Shown: positions 43,435-52,594 of the stretch, piece after piece
Position numbering within the stretch: the first letter of the stretch is position 1
Layout of the letters: each line of letters starts with the position of its first letter
NCBI GenBank assembly: GCA_965248395.1
Contig: OZ252103.1
Coordinates: forward strand, 434,001-498,000
Origin: JAAXHH01 sp965248395
GTDB taxonomy: Bacteria; JAAXHH01
DNA: 64,000 nt
Reading direction: 5' to 3'
Position numbers and translations under genes: made by a program
Notes under the pieces: generated by a model
The model's database searches: none
What the model was told of the DNA's origin: nothing
The model's input: the letters and a program-made list of their open reading frames with translations, nothing else

Positions 43435-43740
43435 TTATCGAGTTATTACCGTTACCATAGGCCATGCCGCGCCGGCCAGCATGAAAAAGTGCTTCCACAT
43501 GGCCGCGAACTGCTTGACCTGAGCTTCCGAGTGCAGCTTCTCCACCATGGCCCGCACGATCATGCTTTTTGTGATCTTGAATACGATAGCAGCACGATGA
43601 CTGTAACGACGGCTAAAACACGCTGACCATGGTTTTGCCCATGATCTCCTCCAGGGCTGTCCGAAAGTCGTGCACCATCTCGACGGGTCTGGGCTTAGTG
43701 TTTGTGGTGTCGACGTGCAGGGTGTCGGACACATTCAGAG
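43435..43740 (-). pseudogene. Unrecognised gene remnant
   Basis: Two reading frames on the minus strand look coding but are out of register: 43740 to about 43617, reading SDTLHVDTTNTKPRPVEMVH with ALEEIMGKTMVSVF, then a stop, and about 43600 to 43435, reading MIVRAMVEKLHSEAQVKQFA with a hydrophobic MLAGAAWPMVTVIT end. I do not recognise the family. They lie next to the IS5-like element and are probably the shreds of one gene. The stretch 43362-43434 is empty. Confidence 0.3.
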
Positions 43741-43762
43741 TATCTTCAATGGTTTAGATCCT

Positions 43763-45000
43763 TTAGGAAGCTCTGATCAACCCGACTATACGATCGGGTG
43801 GAATGATATGAGTCGATACAGCGGACGTTTCTGATGAAAGCGAAGCCGATTAACGGGTTTAGACGGGGCATTGGGGCTCAGGATGCGGTCCTTTTGAGCC
43901 GTTTTGCCCTGTTACGTCCGGTTTGGACGCACCGGTCCCTATGTGGCGACCAGTTCGCGCCGCGCCATATAGAAGTTGGCCAGGGCGAACAGGGTGAAGA
44001 GCTGGGCGGTGTTCTTGGCCAAGCCTCGATATCTTACCTTGCGATAGCCCCACAGGTGCTTGATGATCCCAAAGGGATGTTCGACCCTGGCCCTTACGCG
44101 ATTGCTCTTGCGGTTGAACGACCGGTCCGCGCAGGTAAGGCGCCTGCCGCGTTTTGCTTTGCGGTGCACCCGCCAGGTAACGCCTTCGGACTGGGCCTTT
44201 TGCCTTCGCTTGTCGTCCGCATAGGCCTTGTCGCCATAGATGGCCTTCTCCTTTCCATGCAGACAAGCCTCCATCACCTGGGAGTCATGCACCGAGGCGG
44301 GGGTGGTCGCCACACTGTGCACCCGCCCCTTGGGATCGCTGCCCACGTGGGCCTTCATGCCGAAGTGAAAGGTGTTGCCCTTCTTCGTGCTGGCCATCTC
44401 GGGGTCCCTTTTCCGATCCTTGTTCTTCGTCGACGCCGGCGCATGGATGATCGTGGCGTCCACGATCGTGCCTTCGCTGATCATCATCCCCCGATCGGAA
44501 AGGTAGCGCTTCGTATTGCGAAACAATGTTTCGGTCAGGCCGTGCGCCTCCAGAAAGTGTCGGAACTTGCAGATCGTCGTCTCGTCCGGCACGCCGTTCA
44601 GATCCACGCCGGCGAAGCGGCGCATCGATTCTACGTCGTAGAGGCTGTCTTCCATCGCCGGGTCGCTAAGACCGTACCATTGCTGCATGAAATAGATCCG
44701 CAGCATCACCGAAGCCCCGATGGGACGACGGCCGTTGCCCGCTTTCGGATAATGCTCCAGAACTGGCGCGAGCAGGACCGGCCAGGGCAATACCGCGTCC
44801 ATCTCGCCCAGAAAGCGTTCCTTGCGCGTCTTTTTCTTCTTCTGATCGTAGGCCATGTCGGAAAAGCTACGCTGTTTCATGGACGGCTACCCCGTTTCAG
44901 CTTGTTCGGTGAGACTGCGCTGCAAAATAGTGGACTTGGAACGATTGCATAGTACTTCATTTATAAATGCAATGCCAGAAACTTGATCAGAGGTTCCTAA
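43763..45000 (-). mobile_element. IS5-family insertion sequence
   Basis: Terminal inverted repeats: TTAGGAAGCTCTGATCAA at 43763-43780 and, inverted, TTAGGAACCTCTGATCAA at 44983-45000, 17 of 18 identical. The element proper probably begins at GG inside these, with TA as a target duplication. It carries one intact IS5-type transposase gene (43939-44880). It is complete and potentially mobile, and lies between gene remnants. Confidence 0.88.
43939..44880 (-). CDS. IS5-family transposase
   Basis: This 313-residue DDE transposase has acids in EGTIVDATIIHAP (near residue 141), AIYGDKAYA (near 216) and RARVEHPFGIIK (near 266). The N-terminus carries the DUF772-like domain (VLLAPVLEHYPKAGNGRRPIG). 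It cuts and pastes its own element in the cell. Length and motifs are complete; no frameshift is needed. The start is the ATG at 44880. It lies within the inverted repeats at 43763 and 45000. Confidence 0.94.
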   Translation of the reverse strand: MKQRSFSDMAYDQKKKKTRKERFLGEMDAVLPWPVLLAPVLEHYPKAGNGRRPIGASVMLRIYFMQQWYGLSDPAMEDSLYDVESMRRFAGVDLNGVPDETTICKFRHFLEAHGLTETLFRNTKRYLSDRGMMISEGTIVDATIIHAPASTKNKDRKRDPEMASTKKGNTFHFGMKAHVGSDPKGRVHSVATTPASVHDSQVMEACLHGKEKAIYGDKAYADDKRRQKAQSEGVTWRVHRKAKRGRRLTCADRSFNRKSNRVRARVEHPFGIIKHLWGYRKVRYRGLAKNTAQLFTLFALANFYMARRELVAT

Positions 45001-45028
45001 GGTAACTTATGGACTAATCTGTCGGCCT

Positions 45029-45133
45029 CTAGTGCTCGCCCTCCCTCATCTCGTCGGCGGCCTTGCAGTTGCGGATCCAGATCGATTTCTGAGGAAGTTC
45101 GTAGCCTTTAATGAAATTTACAGCACCATTGTC
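45029..45133 (-). pseudogene. Short C-terminal gene remnant
   Basis: A 34-codon frame reads ELPQKSIWIRNCKAADEMRE and ends at TAG 45029. It looks like the tail of a protein but has no start, and a stop lies shortly upstream. It sits just outside the IS5 end. Identity unknown. Confidence 0.25.
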
Positions 45134-45863
45134 TTAAATAACCATCCTTCCGAGGCACATTCTGGAGTGCGATAAATTAGGTAGGTATCAATAGTCAGGC
45201 TTAGAATCAAGCAGTGGGCCTTCTCCGATTGACGCCACTATTTTATTCGACAACATATTACAAAACTCATCTATTTTATCATCTTGCCAAACAATATGAT
45301 GGTATTGACGCGTGTCGAAATGAAGTTCGTTAATCATATCAACCCTGCATGTGTATATGACAGGGAGATTGAGTCCAAATGCAAACCCAGCCTCAAAATA
45401 TACCCCTCCCCTAGCTCCATCATCTCCATGTGTAAAATCCGCAATTAAGAATCGAGAACGACGGATCTCAGAGATAATTTCATCATCGATTTTGTTGAGG
45501 TCGGGTTTTCTGTCGATCCGTAATGGCTCGTATCCTGCATTCATTACAGCAGGCGATATTCCGCAATCATATACATGCTGCATTGACTCATCAAACCACA
45601 GGGCGACAAAACACTGATTCGAATCCCTGTTCATTTGACTTGCTTCTATGTGACTGTAACCATTTACAGAAACCTCAACTGTTCGATATGAATGAGATGA
45701 ATCGCCTCTATTCAGAAACTGCTTTTCAATTAAGTAATCTAGCAGAAAGTCGATTTCTTCCTTTTTAGTTGATTCAGACCAAGCATATGCTCTAAGTGAA
45801 ACTGAATCGATATCATCATGGTTTCTGATAGAAATCGAAGCTCCTATTGAACTGGAACTTTGT

Positions 45864-45871
45864 GCCAGAAA
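45864..45871. repeat. IS256 target-site duplication, left copy
   Basis: GCCAGAAA directly abuts the left IS end (45872). The same 8 bases abut the right end at 47205-47212. Eight bases is normal for IS256-family elements. Perfect identity suggests a fairly recent insertion. Confidence 0.92.
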
Positions 45872-47204
45872 GGGTCTGTCACGTATTTTGTGTAACTGAC
45901 TGTTTCATGTGATGGGCACTCTGTCTTCGTACATGATGACGAACTGGTTGATGGCGGCCGTCCAGTGGACAAGGGGCCGGGTCCACCTTCGGGACAGATT
46001 GAGCAGGGCCAGATAGAGCAGTTTCCTCACCGCCTCGTCTGTGGGGAAAGCGCCTTTGGTCTTGATGATCTTGCGCAGGCCCCGGTTCATGGATTCGATG
46101 GCATTGGTGGTATAGATGACCTTCCTGATTTCCTGTGGGAAGGCGAAGAACGGGGTCAGATGGTCCCAGTGTCTGCGCCACAGCCGGCTGATCGTGGGAT
46201 ATTGCTTATCCCAGTGTTCTGCGAAGCGATCCAGCGCGGCCTCGGCCTGTTCCAAGGTAGCGGCCTGGTATATCGCCCGGAGATCCTTGGCCACCTGCTT
46301 ACGGTCCTTCCAGGAGACGTAGGTCAGGCTGTTACGCACCATGTGTACGATGCAGAGTTGCACCTGGGTCCTGGGATACACCGTCTCTATGGCCTGCGGA
46401 AAGCCAGAGAGCCCGTCGCAGCAGGCGATGAAGATATCGGCAACACCCCGGTTCTTCAGTTCGGTCAGTACGTGGAGCCAGAACTTTGCCCCTTCGTTCT
46501 GCTCGATCCAGAGCCCCAGGAGTTCCTTGTCGCCGCGCAGGTTAACGCCCAGGGCCAAGTAGACTGCCTTGTTCCTGATGCTGCCGCTATCACGTATCTT
46601 GACGAACAGGGCATCCAGGAACAGGATCGGGTAGATCTCATCCAGGGGCCGCGACTGCCAGGCCAGGGCCTCGTCGGTCACGGCGTCGGTGATCCGGGAG
46701 ACCAGTTCGGGCGAGATGGACACCCCGTAGAGGTCTTCGATATGGCCCTGGATGTCGCGGGTGCTCATGCCCCTTGCGTACATGGAGATGATCTTGTCGT
46801 CGAAGTCGGGCCAACGCGTCTGGTACTTGCGGATCAGCTTCGGATCGAAGCTGCCCTCGCGGTCCCGGGGGATCTCTACCGGCAGATCGCCCTTGTCGTC
46901 CTTGAGCGTCTTGGTGGTCTTGCCGTTGCGACTGTTGCCGCGGTTCCTGCCATCGGGGGCATGCTTCTCGTAGCCGAGATGATCGGTGAGCTCGGTTTCC
47001 AGGATCCGCTCGGCCATGCGCTTCTTCATGCGCTTGAGCAGGCCGTCTTCGCCGAACAGGTCCTCGGCGTCCACCCCGTCTTCCATGAGCTCATCCAAAA
47101 GACGGTCGATCTTACTTGAGGGTTTTCTTTCTCTGGCCATAGCACTTCCTCCTTGTGAGCAAGATACAGGCTATTGCCAGTTACACAAAACATGTTACAG
47201 ACTC
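45872..47204 (-). mobile_element. IS256-family insertion sequence (1333 bp)
   Basis: Imperfect inverted ends: GGGTCTGTCACGTATTTTGT at the left and, inverted, GAGTCTGTAACATGTTTTGT at the right, continuing with GTAACTG on both. The 8-bp target duplication GCCAGAAA flanks it exactly. It carries one intact transposase gene (45905-47140). It disrupts the gene that runs from 47524 to 45188. Confidence 0.94.
45905..47140 (-). CDS. IS256-family (mutator-type) transposase
   Basis: This 411-residue transposase has its DDE acids in ILFLDALFVKIRD (Asp near residue 176), IACCDGLSGFP (Asp near 240) and TTNAIESMNRGLRK (Glu near 343), with the C/D-rich RTQVQLCIVHMVRNS segment between. The N-terminus has the usual helix ERILETELTDHLGYEKH. 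Such enzymes move by a copy-out circular intermediate. The gene is intact and fills the element; AGGAAG precedes the ATG at 47140. Confidence 0.96.
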   Translation of the reverse strand: MARERKPSSKIDRLLDELMEDGVDAEDLFGEDGLLKRMKKRMAERILETELTDHLGYEKHAPDGRNRGNSRNGKTTKTLKDDKGDLPVEIPRDREGSFDPKLIRKYQTRWPDFDDKIISMYARGMSTRDIQGHIEDLYGVSISPELVSRITDAVTDEALAWQSRPLDEIYPILFLDALFVKIRDSGSIRNKAVYLALGVNLRGDKELLGLWIEQNEGAKFWLHVLTELKNRGVADIFIACCDGLSGFPQAIETVYPRTQVQLCIVHMVRNSLTYVSWKDRKQVAKDLRAIYQAATLEQAEAALDRFAEHWDKQYPTISRLWRRHWDHLTPFFAFPQEIRKVIYTTNAIESMNRGLRKIIKTKGAFPTDEAVRKLLYLALLNLSRRWTRPLVHWTAAINQFVIMYEDRVPIT

Positions 47205-47212
47205 GCCAGAAA
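47205..47212. repeat. IS256 target-site duplication, right copy
   Basis: GCCAGAAA repeats the sequence at 45864-45871. In the interrupted gene it encodes part of RFLA (minus strand TTTCTGGC). Confidence 0.92.
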
Positions 47213-47524
47213 CCGAAGAAGTCTATCCGCACGTTGAAAAATGGTAAGATTGTAGCCCTCTTTGGCTTTAGTAACTAATTCCCCTGTTACAACGGGAATG
47301 GTCTCTTCACTGAATCGTCTGTGGTCAACTAGTAGAGTTGTTAATCGTGCCTTAATTTGGTCGTCTAAATCATTCAGTTTATTTGGAATATCAGACTCAG
47401 TAATAGCATACACACCTCCAGCATGATCGGAGTATATAACAACCCCTTGTTTACCATTCAACAACCTATCGTGGGACTCGACAATCTGACCCGGCCAAAT
47501 ATGACAGTCGATGATTTCTGACAT

Positions 47525-47898
47525 TTCATTCCCCATAACTTCTCACTTGTTGGTGGATATAAACATTATTCAGTGGGGCTGACTACTTCGCGGTTAACGC
47601 CTATGTATCATTCTAACGAAAGCTGGTTTATTTGGATGATGTTGATCGGGGTCTAGCTTTGAGTAAGACCCTTCTGATCAGATTTCGGTCAGTTTTCTGA
47701 AGGTTTTAAACGAAACGTTCAAAGCTGAGCAAATCTCTTTACGCAGCCTTTTCCATCTAAACAAAAACGCGATCATCGAATGATACTAACGATCCTTCTG
47801 ATTTCTATTTCACCCTCTGTCACATACATTACTCACAACTTCATCTTAACATGTTATGGACCTATTGCCGATATAGGATTCTCTCGCCATCACCTTCC
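47525..47898. other. AT-rich intergenic region
   Basis: This stretch of about 370 bp between the disrupted gene's start and the Sel1 gene's end is visibly AT-rich. I see no gene, RNA or clear repeat. The promoter for the disrupted gene should lie near 47540-47640 but is not obvious. Confidence 0.4.
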
Positions 47899-49563
47899 TT
47901 ATCTAGTTTTTTGAAGCTCAACACTCAGCTTCTCCGCCTCCACCAGCTCCCTGGAGGTCATGCGCGCGCCCAGCTTTTCCTTGTTCTCGATGGCGCTTTT
48001 GAGTCCCTGGGCGGCGGCCAGGCTGAACAGAGCATGGCCGTGGATGAAATCCATGGGGACATCCACTCCCGTAGCATACCGTAGCGCCAGGTTGTACTGC
48101 GCCCGGGCAACGCCCTTGTCGGCGGCCTTGCGATACCAGCGCACGGCCTCCGCTCCATTCTCGGGCACGCCCAGGCCGCGGGAGTACATAACGCCCAGGT
48201 TGTACTGGGCGCTGGTGTAATCCTGCTCGGCGGCCAACCGGTACAGGCGCGCGGCTTCCGCGTCGTTTTCCGGCACGCCGCGGCCCTCGTCGTAGAGCAT
48301 GCCCATGTTGTTCTGGGCCGCCGCGTGACCCTGATCCGCCGCCATACGATACCAGGCGACCGCTTCTTCTACGTTCTCCGCCACCCCGCGGCCCGTGTCA
48401 TACATGAGGCCCAGGTTGTACTGCGCGCCTGCATGCCCCCGGACCGCCGCCTTGAGGTACCACCGAGCGGCTTCCGTGGCGCTTTGGGGAACGCCCAGCC
48501 CGCGGGAGTACATCACGCCCAGGTTGTACTGGGCGCCTGAAAACCCCTGGTCGGCAGCCGTGCGATACCAGTTTACGGCCGCCCTGTCATCTTCCGATAC
48601 GCCGCGGCCCTCGTCGTACATCACACCCAGGTTGTTCTGCGCACCCGTGTGACCCTGCTCCGCGGCCATCCGGTACCACCGCAATGCTTCAGTCGTGTTT
48701 TCCGGCACGTCCCGTCCCCTGTCGTACAGCACACCCAGGTTGTTCTGGGATTCCACGTGGCCGAGGTCCGCCGCCTTGCGGAACCAGCGTATCGCTTCCG
48801 GTACGTTCTTCTGCACGCCCAGACCCCGGGAATACAGCACACCCAGATTGAAACTCGCTTCGATATGATCCTGGTCCGCGGCTGACTGATACCAGCGTAG
48901 CGCTTCAGCGGCATCCGCTCGTACCCCTCGTCCCTGGTCATACATGATGGCGAGGCTATTCTGCGCACCCGCGTGTCCCTGGTCCGCAGCCATTCGATAC
49001 CAGCGAATCGCCTGCCCCAGGTCTTCAAATACGCCCAGGCCCCGGTCGTACATCACAGCCAGGTTGTACTGGCCGGCGGGGTAACCCTGAGCGGCGGACA
49101 TACGGTACCAGCGTACCGCCTCCGAATCGTCTTCCGGCACCCCGAGACCACGGCTGTACATAGCGCCGATGTTATTCTGCGCACTCGCGTGGCCCTGCTC
49201 CGCCGCCTTACGATACCAGCGCGCCGCTTCCATGGCGTCAGCCGGTACGCCGCGTCCCTCATCGTACAACCAGCCCAGGTTGTTCTGCGCCCCCGCGTGA
49301 CCCTGATCCGCGGCCATCCGGTACCACCGCAATGCCTCTTCATCGTTCCTCGTCACGCCATTCCCCCTGGAATACATGTCCCCGAGAAGGACCTGGGCAT
49401 TGACTATGCCCATCTCGGCCTGCCTGTGTATTTCGCTCAGCGCGGGAGCGGCCTGGCCGAATGCGGGGGACGGAAGCAAGAAAACCCCAACCATGACGGA
49501 CAGCCCGAACAGGGCAAAAATGAGGAACCGCTTCGTTGTGAAATCGGCCACGAGGTACCTCAT
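47899..49563 (-). CDS. Secreted Sel1-repeat protein, 13 repeats
   Basis: The product has 554 residues from ATG 49563. This start is chosen because it opens a signal peptide (RFLIFALFGLSVMVGVFLL, cleavage near AFGQA); upstream codons are unlikely coding. Thirteen consecutive 36-residue Sel1 repeats follow, of the type AQNNLGVMYDEGRGV then EALRWYRMAADQGHAG, forming an alpha-solenoid that binds proteins. The last repeat (FIHGHALFSLAAAQG) is a capping variant. The protein should be periplasmic or secreted. Repeats are diverged enough not to be recent DNA duplications. It probably acts as a scaffold or in host contact; no partner can be named from context. Confidence 0.9.
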   Translation of the reverse strand: MRYLVADFTTKRFLIFALFGLSVMVGVFLLPSPAFGQAAPALSEIHRQAEMGIVNAQVLLGDMYSRGNGVTRNDEEALRWYRMAADQGHAGAQNNLGWLYDEGRGVPADAMEAARWYRKAAEQGHASAQNNIGAMYSRGLGVPEDDSEAVRWYRMSAAQGYPAGQYNLAVMYDRGLGVFEDLGQAIRWYRMAADQGHAGAQNSLAIMYDQGRGVRADAAEALRWYQSAADQDHIEASFNLGVLYSRGLGVQKNVPEAIRWFRKAADLGHVESQNNLGVLYDRGRDVPENTTEALRWYRMAAEQGHTGAQNNLGVMYDEGRGVSEDDRAAVNWYRTAADQGFSGAQYNLGVMYSRGLGVPQSATEAARWYLKAAVRGHAGAQYNLGLMYDTGRGVAENVEEAVAWYRMAADQGHAAAQNNMGMLYDEGRGVPENDAEAARLYRLAAEQDYTSAQYNLGVMYSRGLGVPENGAEAVRWYRKAADKGVARAQYNLALRYATGVDVPMDFIHGHALFSLAAAQGLKSAIENKEKLGARMTSRELVEAEKLSVELQKTR

Positions 49564-50078
49564 ACCGGACGGATCATCCCGCGTATGTGGGTTGATCCAG
49601 GATCCAGCGACTACAGTGACATGGTACAGGATGGTTGTTCTGTGATATCCGGGGACAATGTAACGCGGGAAGGTATAGGAAATACGCGGATCATTCAATC
49701 GGTTTCTGGGAAGAGAGCGGGCTGGTTCTTTGTTTAGTGCGGGGTTGATTTGACCAAACATGTTCAATCGGTTAGAATGTAGACATAGCCCTTTCCTGTA
49801 TAAACCAGATTTACACTAAAACTCTGTTCACCTGGACGTTCGGCCGCCGTAGAAAATGGCCCGAATACTTTTTGCCTATTTATACACACGTGTACATTCA
49901 GGGTCGATTATCACGGTGGGTCGTGAATGGGCAGGCAAGAGCGGCTTGATGCGAAGCACAGTCAGAGGTGATGGGGATAGGACGGCCAGATGGGCATCCG
50001 GGTATATGACATACCTGTGTGATCACGCACGGGTTCATCCCGATGTACTCAACCTGACCTGTAAAACGGAGACTGAAA
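49564..50078. other. Gene-free stretch between divergent genes
   Basis: About 515 bp between the Sel1 gene and the small membrane gene remnant. Frames across it are not supported by likeness or ribosome sites. No RNA, repeat or clear promoter seen. Confidence 0.4.
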
Positions 50079-50249
50079 ATGAACGATGCCACCAACCACA
50101 AGGAACCTGCTGCGGGCGTCAGTACCCCGGCCGGCGACGACACGATCCGGTTGACCTGACGCGAGAAGCTGGTAGAATTCGGCCTGATCATGGGACTGAT
50201 CACATCCGGTATGGTGGTCGCGGCCGTTGTACTCGTCTGCGGTCAGTGA
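50079..50249 (+). pseudogene. Small membrane protein with in-frame TGA
   Basis: The ATG frame reads MNDATNHKEPAAGV ... DTIRLT, then TGA (50157-50159), then REKLVEFGLIMGLITSGM with the hydrophobic tail VVAAVVLVCGQ and TGA at 50249. The second part is one membrane helix with a positively charged start. A TGG to TGA change would rejoin it as LTWREKL. It may be a broken single-helix protein; the family is unknown. Moderate confidence because the protein is small. Confidence 0.4.
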
Positions 50250-50254
50250 ACGGA

Positions 50255-50803
50255 ATGGACTTCAGGGCGGAAAAGATCTACGTCATCAGAGGCAGGAAGG
50301 CCAATGCGGTCATATCCGGCGTGTTCCGCAAAGTCCAATACATCTTCTTCACCGACAAACTCCTGGAGTGCATGGACGAAGAAGAGATCATAGCCGTGTT
50401 CGCCCACGAACTGGCTCATGCAAAGCACAATTACCTGCCCAGGATGTTTATGGCCGTCGTCCTGTGGCTCTGCATTGTACAGGCGGTCCTGTACGAGATC
50501 GACATTAACGGCTACTTCGAAACTGTTGATGAATCCCTGAGAAACTGGGCGGCCGGCGGCCTCAGCACGGCCAATACCTACCTGTTGTTACTCCTGGTCC
50601 TGTTCCCCCTGTCGAGACGGCACGAATTCCAGGCGGACGCGACCGCGGCCCGATGGGTCGGTATACATCGATACAAGCAAGTCCTGCACCGCCTGTATCA
50701 AATAAACGACGGCCTGAAACCTCCGCGGAAGATCGTTGCGAAGTTTATCACCCAACCTAGCCTAGAGGACCGGTTAAATAGGGTTGAGAGGTTAGAGGGG
50801 TAA
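50255..50803 (+). pseudogene. M48-family metalloprotease, N-terminus missing
   Basis: The product has 182 residues from ATG 50255. It contains the catalytic part of an M48 (HtpX/Ste24-like) protease: VYVIRG-like strand, ANAVISGV, zinc motif FAHELAHAKH near residue 51, two membrane helices and the third ligand in RRHEFQADATAARW near 124. Normal members have 100-150 more residues with one or two helices in front; the frame upstream is open but does not resemble them. Zinc ligands are intact, so activity is not excluded, but truncation by a deletion near 50250 is likely. Confidence 0.6.
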
Positions 50804-50904
50804 TACCTAACTTTGCTGCCTGAACTACATAAATCAAATCCTCGAACTCGATTCCGTGTCTCTTCATTGCGGCTGCATTAACGCTTCCTGTTGAACTACA
50901 ACCG

Positions 50905-51232
50905 CTTACATCGGGGATAACGCGACCATGATCCTGGGCAGTCATATGGGGCAACAGATTAAGCGTTGAAACATAAACCAGATTTTCCGATTGCGAATCT
51001 CTGCTAAGTGGTTGGTATCAGGAAACTGGAACAGTTCTCCATCGAGTGCATACGAACCGGCAGTTGGCGTATCAAGACACCAGAAGATGTACATAGAACT
51101 CGATTTACCCGAACCCGACGGTCCTGTCACGGTTAAAACTCACCGGTCTTTACATGCAGATCAATTCCACGCAGGGCCTCCACATTAAACTGGTCCCTCA
51201 GGTAGGTACGTCGTATGTTCTTCTAAGCAATC
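50905..51232 (-). pseudogene. MacB/LolD-type ABC ATPase relic
   Basis: Successive frames give VEALRGIDLHVKTGEF, then a stop, then the Walker A TGPSGSGKSSSMYIF and CLDTPTAGSYALDGE ... AEIRNRKIWFMFQ, then a slip to NLLPHMTAQDH. After this the family match ends: there is no signature motif, Walker B or H-loop. At least two frameshifts and loss of the C-terminal half make it inactive. It directly follows the MacB-like permease, where the ATPase of this exporter should be. A short foreign tail (GRVIPDVSGCSSTGSVNAAA) continues to about 50757. Confidence 0.8.
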
Positions 51233-51269
51233 AGCTCGCACCTGTAGTGAAATTTGTCACAATATTGGG

Positions 51270-52502
51270 TTATTCAAACCTGAGTGCATCTACCAGATTC
51301 AGCCGGGATGCTCTCATCGCCGGGTATATACCAAAAAATAAACCGATTGATACCGAGATTGCCAACGCTACGATCATGGCACTGACCGACACTACACTTG
51401 GGAACGATGCGTCCGAAAAGAACTCGATCACCCACGAGACACCAAACCCTATGCCGTAAGCACAGACAATACCTAGTAAACCACCAATCGCACTGAGTGT
51501 GATGGCTTCCAAGGTGAACTGCCAGATAATATGCAGCGGTTTAGCCCCAACTGCCTTGCGGATGCCGATCTCACGCGTCCGTTCCGTCACTGAAACCAGC
51601 ATCATGTTCATTATGCCGATACCTCCCACAATCAAAGAAATACCGGCAATGCTTCCGACCACAAACTTGATCACTATGAGTGTTTTGTCGATCTGCTCCA
51701 GAAAGCCCTTACCACTGCCGATATCGTACTCGGCTTCCGGATTGTGCTGTTCTTCCATCACCTGCTCAATACCGCTGATAACCGCCTGTATTTCATTAGG
51801 GTCTTCAGTCAGGACGATCAGTGTGTTTATCTCTTCATGGTCGACATGGCCGACAATCCGTTTTTGAGCGGATGTGATGGGTACCAGCACACGTTCACCC
51901 CAGTTGACTCCCAAAAATTCTTTCTCGGCCATCTCTCCAATAACAGTGAATCGGTGGTCGTTAAGCTTGACTTCTTTGCCGATGGGATCGGATTCACCAA
52001 ACAGATGATCGACCACTTGATCACCAAGGACGCAGACCGAGCGCCAACGGGCGACATCACGGTCGGTAAAGAAACGCCCCTTTTCCAAAGGCCACTGGTA
52101 GGCACGCGTATATCCCGGAATCGTCCCTTCCAGTGGCGCGTTGAAAGTAGACTTACGATAACGTAACTCCACGTTGGTCGTCACCACGGGCAGAACCATC
52201 TCGATATGTTCCGAACTGGCTTCAACCGTTCGGACATCGGTCCAGGTCAGTGGCTCATATACAGTTGCCGGAACCCACCGCCCGTTTTTGTTGACCACCT
52301 GAAGTGGCGTGACCCAGATAAGGTTACTGCCGCCAATAGAGCTAAATTCATCAGCGAATAAACGCTGCAACCCCTCTCCAATGGACACGATGCCAATAAC
52401 TGCACCCACACCAATGATCATCCCCAACAACGTCAGCAGAGAACGAAGTTTATGAGCCCAGAGTTGCGATACACCGGTAACTGTATTATCCAGAATTGTC
52501 AT
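51270..52502 (-). CDS. MacB-like ABC transporter permease
   Basis: This 410-residue four-helix permease has its first helix at LRSLLTLLGMIIGVGAVIGI, a MacB periplasmic core (about 45-250, with IWVTPLQVV and PLEKGRFFTDRDV) and three helices in the C-terminal FtsX block (GIGIMNMMLVSVTERTREIG, then IRKAVGA and IYPAMRASRLNLVDALR). It lacks its own ATPase domain, so it needs the separate ATPase that here is a relic. With the MacA-like adaptor it would move the RiPP product or another molecule across the envelope. ATG 52502 fits the family; 52523 is an alternative. Confidence 0.9.
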   Translation of the reverse strand: MTILDNTVTGVSQLWAHKLRSLLTLLGMIIGVGAVIGIVSIGEGLQRLFADEFSSIGGSNLIWVTPLQVVNKNGRWVPATVYEPLTWTDVRTVEASSEHIEMVLPVVTTNVELRYRKSTFNAPLEGTIPGYTRAYQWPLEKGRFFTDRDVARWRSVCVLGDQVVDHLFGESDPIGKEVKLNDHRFTVIGEMAEKEFLGVNWGERVLVPITSAQKRIVGHVDHEEINTLIVLTEDPNEIQAVISGIEQVMEEQHNPEAEYDIGSGKGFLEQIDKTLIVIKFVVGSIAGISLIVGGIGIMNMMLVSVTERTREIGIRKAVGAKPLHIIWQFTLEAITLSAIGGLLGIVCAYGIGFGVSWVIEFFSDASFPSVVSVSAMIVALAISVSIGLFFGIYPAMRASRLNLVDALRFE

Positions 52503-52594
52503 GATGCTATCATTCGTTAACATTAGTTATAGGACTTAAAAAGGCTGAGTGATGGAGAATGCCGATGTTGCTTCTGGCAAGGACACTATGGTAG

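Larger units (their letters stand above)
45188..47524 (-). pseudogene. Nucleoside-2-deoxyribosyltransferase/TIR-like protein gene, split by IS256
   Basis: The 5' part (47524-47205) reads into the IS after RADRLLRFLA; the 3' part resumes at 45863 as QSSSSIGASISIRNHDDIDS and runs to 45188. Removing the IS and one copy of the 8-bp duplication GCCAGAAA joins the halves in frame, giving about 331 residues from ATG 47524. The N-terminal domain is of unknown type, the middle is a winged helix (KEEIDFLLDYLIEKQFLN) and the C-terminal 140 residues have the deoxyribosyltransferase/TIR-like pattern: CFVALWFDESM, RRSRFLIADFTHG, GGVYFEAGFAFGLNLPVIYT. Related genes may sense or cleave nucleotides. The 3' frame from ATG 45634 (148 residues) might still be made. 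Confidence 0.85.

Noticed and set aside
43763..45000. A longer target duplication for the IS5-like element
   Set aside because: Flanking bases agree only as TA; a four-base YTAR-type duplication cannot be shown.
47950..49450. Regular 108-bp period
   Set aside because: Explained by the 36-residue Sel1 repeats; DNA copies are diverged.
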